DNA of 7,821 nucleotides, from NCBI GenBank assembly GCA_946885435.1, contig CAMPGL010000102.1, positions 1-7,821 on the forward strand. Reading direction: 5' to 3'. Positions 6,001-7,821 of this stretch are shown here, piece by piece. Position 1 is the stretch's first letter. Every line of letters starts with the position of its first letter. The translations under genes and the position numbers were made by a program. Under the pieces are notes generated by a model that ran no database searches, was not told where the DNA came from, and worked only from the letters and a program-made list of their open reading frames with translations. The stretch is from an uncultured Brevundimonas sp. (lineage in GTDB: Bacteria; Pseudomonadota; Alphaproteobacteria; Caulobacterales; Caulobacteraceae).

Positions 6001-6387
6001 ATGGACACGCGGCGCAGGGACATCGTCATCGGGGGCGCCGCGCTGGCCGCCGGCGCCGCCCTGCCCCTGGCCGCCACAGCACAGGAACGCCCCATGTACG
6101 GCCTCATCGGCAAGATGCTCTGCGCCCCAGGAACGCGCGACCAGGTCGTCGCCATCCTTTTGGAGGGCACCGGCGCCATGCCGGGCTGCCACAGCTACAT
6201 CGTCGCCCTCGACCCCACCGACGAGACCGCCGTCTGGATCACCGAGGTCTGGGACAGCCAGGACAGCCACACGGCTTCGCTCCAGTTGCCTGCCGTCCAG
6301 GACGCCATCCGCCGCGCCCGGCCGATGATCAACGGCTTTGGAGAGCGGTTCGAGACGCAACCGGTGGGGGGTGCGGGACTAGGGTGA
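6001..6387 (+). CDS. Antibiotic biosynthesis monooxygenase (ABM)-like protein with Tat-like leader
   Basis: The core (about residues 32-128) looks like a small ferredoxin-like ABM/quinol-monooxygenase domain: MYGLIGKMLCAPGTRDQVVA opens it, followed by GCHSYIVALDPTDE, VWITEVWDSQDSH and a helix ending in ARPMI. Such proteins act as dimers, and some oxidise quinol-like substrates without a cofactor; the substrate here is unknown. From the ATG at 6001 the protein has 128 residues and a Tat-like leader: TRRRD (3-7), a hydrophobic Ala/Gly/Leu stretch (8-25) and a probable cut ATA|Q after 27. Its best Shine-Dalgarno, AGAGG (5984-5988), is 12 nt away. An internal ATG at 6094 has AGGAA 6 nt upstream and would give a 97-residue cytoplasmic protein of normal ABM length. 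I list the longer form because the leader reads as a real signal peptide. The gene converges with the TonB-C-like gene, 24 bp apart. Confidence 0.7.
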   Translation: MDTRRRDIVIGGAALAAGAALPLAATAQERPMYGLIGKMLCAPGTRDQVVAILLEGTGAMPGCHSYIVALDPTDETAVWITEVWDSQDSHTASLQLPAVQDAIRRARPMINGFGERFETQPVGGAGLG

Positions 6388-6411
6388 CGGCGAAGCGGCT
6401 CTCCGGATCGC

Positions 6412-6813
6412 TCACGGAATGAAGGTTCCGCCATAGCCCCAGGCCAGGAACACGCGGCGACCGATCGAGCTCTGGCCGTTACGGTCGGTGGATGCGGCGC
6501 GGTACCGACGTGCGAGCGACAGGATGGCGTTGGCGATGTCGCTATCGGGGGCTGACTCCTCGTAGACCCCACATTCCGTTAGACGACGGTTCTCGGCGAT
6601 GGTGCAGGCCACCACAGCCCAGCTTCCTTCGTCGCTGCGGCGCAGACCCGCGTCCTCCATGGCGTTCCACGCCTCGGCATAGTTCGGCGCAGCCGTCCAA
6701 TCGACCCGGCTTCCCTCCTCGAACCGCGCGACCGGTCCCGCCTGGGCGCGCGCGGCGCCCGCGCAAACCAGGACCGTGGCGACGGCGAGCAGGATGGTGC
6801 GTAACCCAAGCAT
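6412..6813 (-). CDS. Small exported protein with TonB-C-like domain
   Basis: The 133-residue product has a Sec signal peptide (MLGLR, hydrophobic 6-20, probable cleavage ARA|Q after 23), so it should be periplasmic. Residues about 66-133 resemble a degenerate TonB C-terminal domain: a strand WAVVACTIAENRRLTECGVY, then a helix IANAILSLARRYRA and a last strand RRVFLAWGYGG. Two Cys (70 and 81) could form a disulphide. It lacks the membrane anchor and Pro-rich spacer of a true TonB, so energy transduction is unlikely; it resembles stand-alone TonB-C-like proteins of Caulobacterales. I chose the ATG at 6813 because it places the signal peptide at the N-terminus. An ATG at 6849 would add 12 residues and overlap hflX by 23 bp. 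The Shine-Dalgarno is weak. It begins 13 bp after hflX, so probably shares its transcript. Confidence 0.65.
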   Translation of the reverse strand: MLGLRTILLAVATVLVCAGAARAQAGPVARFEEGSRVDWTAAPNYAEAWNAMEDAGLRRSDEGSWAVVACTIAENRRLTECGVYEESAPDSDIANAILSLARRYRAASTDRNGQSSIGRRVFLAWGYGGTFIP

Positions 6814-6826
6814 CGCGCTCAGGATA

Positions 6827-7821
6827 TCACCCCGGCAGGTGTGCGCCATAAGTTCGCTCGAACCTGCCCAGCGCGACCTGGTGGAGGCGGACCTTTACGT
6901 GCACGCGGCCTTCCTCATCCGCCCGCCGAGATGTCACCCGGCCGTTCTCATAGAGCCAGGCGAGCGCCTCCCCGTCCTCGGGTCCCAGAACCAGCTCCAC
7001 CTCAGGCTCGTCGTCGATGAGTTCGGCGATGCGGTCGCGCAGGCGGTCGATGCCCTCACCCGTCACGGCAGAGACGGCGACCGCGCCACCTTCGGTGCGG
7101 AGCGCCCGGGCCAGGACCAGCCCGCGCTCGTCTTCATCGACGAGGTCGATCTTGTTCCAGACCTCGAGGATGCGGCGGGGCTTGTCCTCGGTCTCCGGGA
7201 TCCGGCCGAGCACCTCCTCGACGTCGCGGGCCTGGGCCTGGCTGTCGGGCGAGGCGATGTCGCGAACGTGCAGGATCAGGTCGGCCTCGGCCACCTCCTC
7301 CAGCGTCGCCCGGAATGCCTCGACCAGTTCGTGCGGCAGGTCCGAGATGAAGCCGACGGTGTCCGAAATGATCGCCGGCCGGCCGTGCGGCAGCTTCACG
7401 GTGCGCTGGGTGGGGTCCAGGGTCGCGAACAACAGGTCCTTGGCCAGGACCTCCGCCCCGGTCAGCCGGTTGAACAGGGTCGACTTGCCGGCGTTGGTGT
7501 AGCCGACGAGGGCCACGGTCGGGTGCGGGACCTTCTTGCGGGCCTTGCGGTGCAGGCCGCGGGTGCGACGCACCTCTTCAAGCTCGGCCTTCAGGCGGAC
7601 GATGCGGTCGGCGATGATGCGCCGGTCGAGTTCGATCTGCGTTTCGCCGGGACCGCCGGTCTTGCCCAGGCCGCCGCGCTGGCGCTCCAGGTGGGTCCAG
7701 GTGCGGACCAGGCGGGAGCGCTCGTATTCCAGCCGCGCAAGCTCGACCTGCAGCTTGCCCTCGGCGGTGCGGGCGCGGCGGGCGAAGATCTCCAGGATCA
7801 GGCCGGTGCGGTCGATCACCT
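6827..7821 (-). CDS. hflX: Ribosome-associated GTPase HflX (C-terminal part, start beyond right edge)
   Basis: HflX is a translational GTPase-family protein that binds the 50S subunit and, in other bacteria, splits stalled or heat-damaged ribosomes. The window holds 330 complete codons; counting from the first, VIDRTGLILEIFARRA begins at once. A helical region follows with the HflX signature GGLGKTGGPGETQIELDRR (49-67). The G domain shows G1 GYTNAGKS (106-113), G2 region FATLDPTQR (131-139), G3 DTVGF (153-157, the HflX-type variant of DTPG), G4 NKID (222-225) and G5 SAVTGEG (250-256). A small C-terminal domain ends at about 330. The family is usually near 430 residues, so roughly 100 N-terminal residues are missing to the right. 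In many Alphaproteobacteria hfq precedes hflX; that would lie outside. Downstream comes the TonB-C-like gene, not the mazG often found there. Confidence 0.96.
   Translation of the reverse strand, partial: VIDRTGLILEIFARRARTAEGKLQVELARLEYERSRLVRTWTHLERQRGGLGKTGGPGETQIELDRRIIADRIVRLKAELEEVRRTRGLHRKARKKVPHPTVALVGYTNAGKSTLFNRLTGAEVLAKDLLFATLDPTQRTVKLPHGRPAIISDTVGFISDLPHELVEAFRATLEEVAEADLILHVRDIASPDSQAQARDVEEVLGRIPETEDKPRRILEVWNKIDLVDEDERGLVLARALRTEGGAVAVSAVTGEGIDRLRDRIAELIDDEPEVELVLGPEDGEALAWLYENGRVTSRRADEEGRVHVKVRLHQVALGRFERTYGAHLPG

Noticed and set aside
1..7821. CRISPR array, mobile element, toxin-antitoxin or phage-defence locus
   Set aside because: No spaced direct repeats, transposase, integrase or defence-type genes were seen; all genes are ordinary chromosomal families in intact order.

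Overview
This is ordinary-looking chromosomal DNA from a GC-rich alphaproteobacterium, most likely Caulobacterales (Caulobacter, Brevundimonas or Phenylobacterium type). The strongest clue is a full-length MipZ, the ParA-like division-site regulator of Alphaproteobacteria. Support comes from a DUF1489 protein (a mainly alphaproteobacterial family), the clpS-clpA pair, a phasin_2-family protein, very strong G/C at third codon positions, and scarce GANTC and TTAA words. The genus is inference. I see no tRNA, rRNA, insertion sequence, phage gene or CRISPR array, and coding is dense and intact.

Layout, left to right. (1) Positions 1-1314, minus strand: clpS followed 14 bp later by clpA, which runs off the left edge. 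Together they are the N-degron adaptor and the unfoldase of the ClpAP protease. (2) Positions 1415-2019: a phasin gene on the minus strand with its own hairpin terminator and a sigma-70-like promoter. (3) Positions 2195-3505, plus strand: an exported D-alanyl-D-alanine carboxypeptidase with a C-terminal SPOR domain. Its stop codon interlocks with that of the convergent gene. (4) Positions 3502-5948, minus strand, in transcription order: DUF1489 gene, SPOR-domain lipoprotein, mipZ, membrane-bound J-domain protein. The last two overlap by 4 bp. (5) Positions 6001-6387, plus strand: a small antibiotic-biosynthesis-monooxygenase-like (ABM) protein with a Tat-like leader. (6) Positions 6412-7821, minus strand: hflX (its 5' end lies beyond the right edge) followed by a small exported TonB-C-like protein.

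Biologically the window joins protein quality control (ClpS/ClpA, HflX, a J-domain protein), cell division and wall remodelling (MipZ, a SPOR carboxypeptidase, a SPOR lipoprotein) and carbon-storage granules (phasin). Two SPOR proteins on either side of mipZ is the main contextual theme. The most noteworthy non-coding signals are a compact set of overlapping TTAACC/GGTTAA inverted repeats upstream of the lipoprotein gene (the only TTAA words I found in the window) and an excess of GANTC words, the CcrM methylation target, in leader regions. I did not find a convincing undescribed system. The findings are modest leads.
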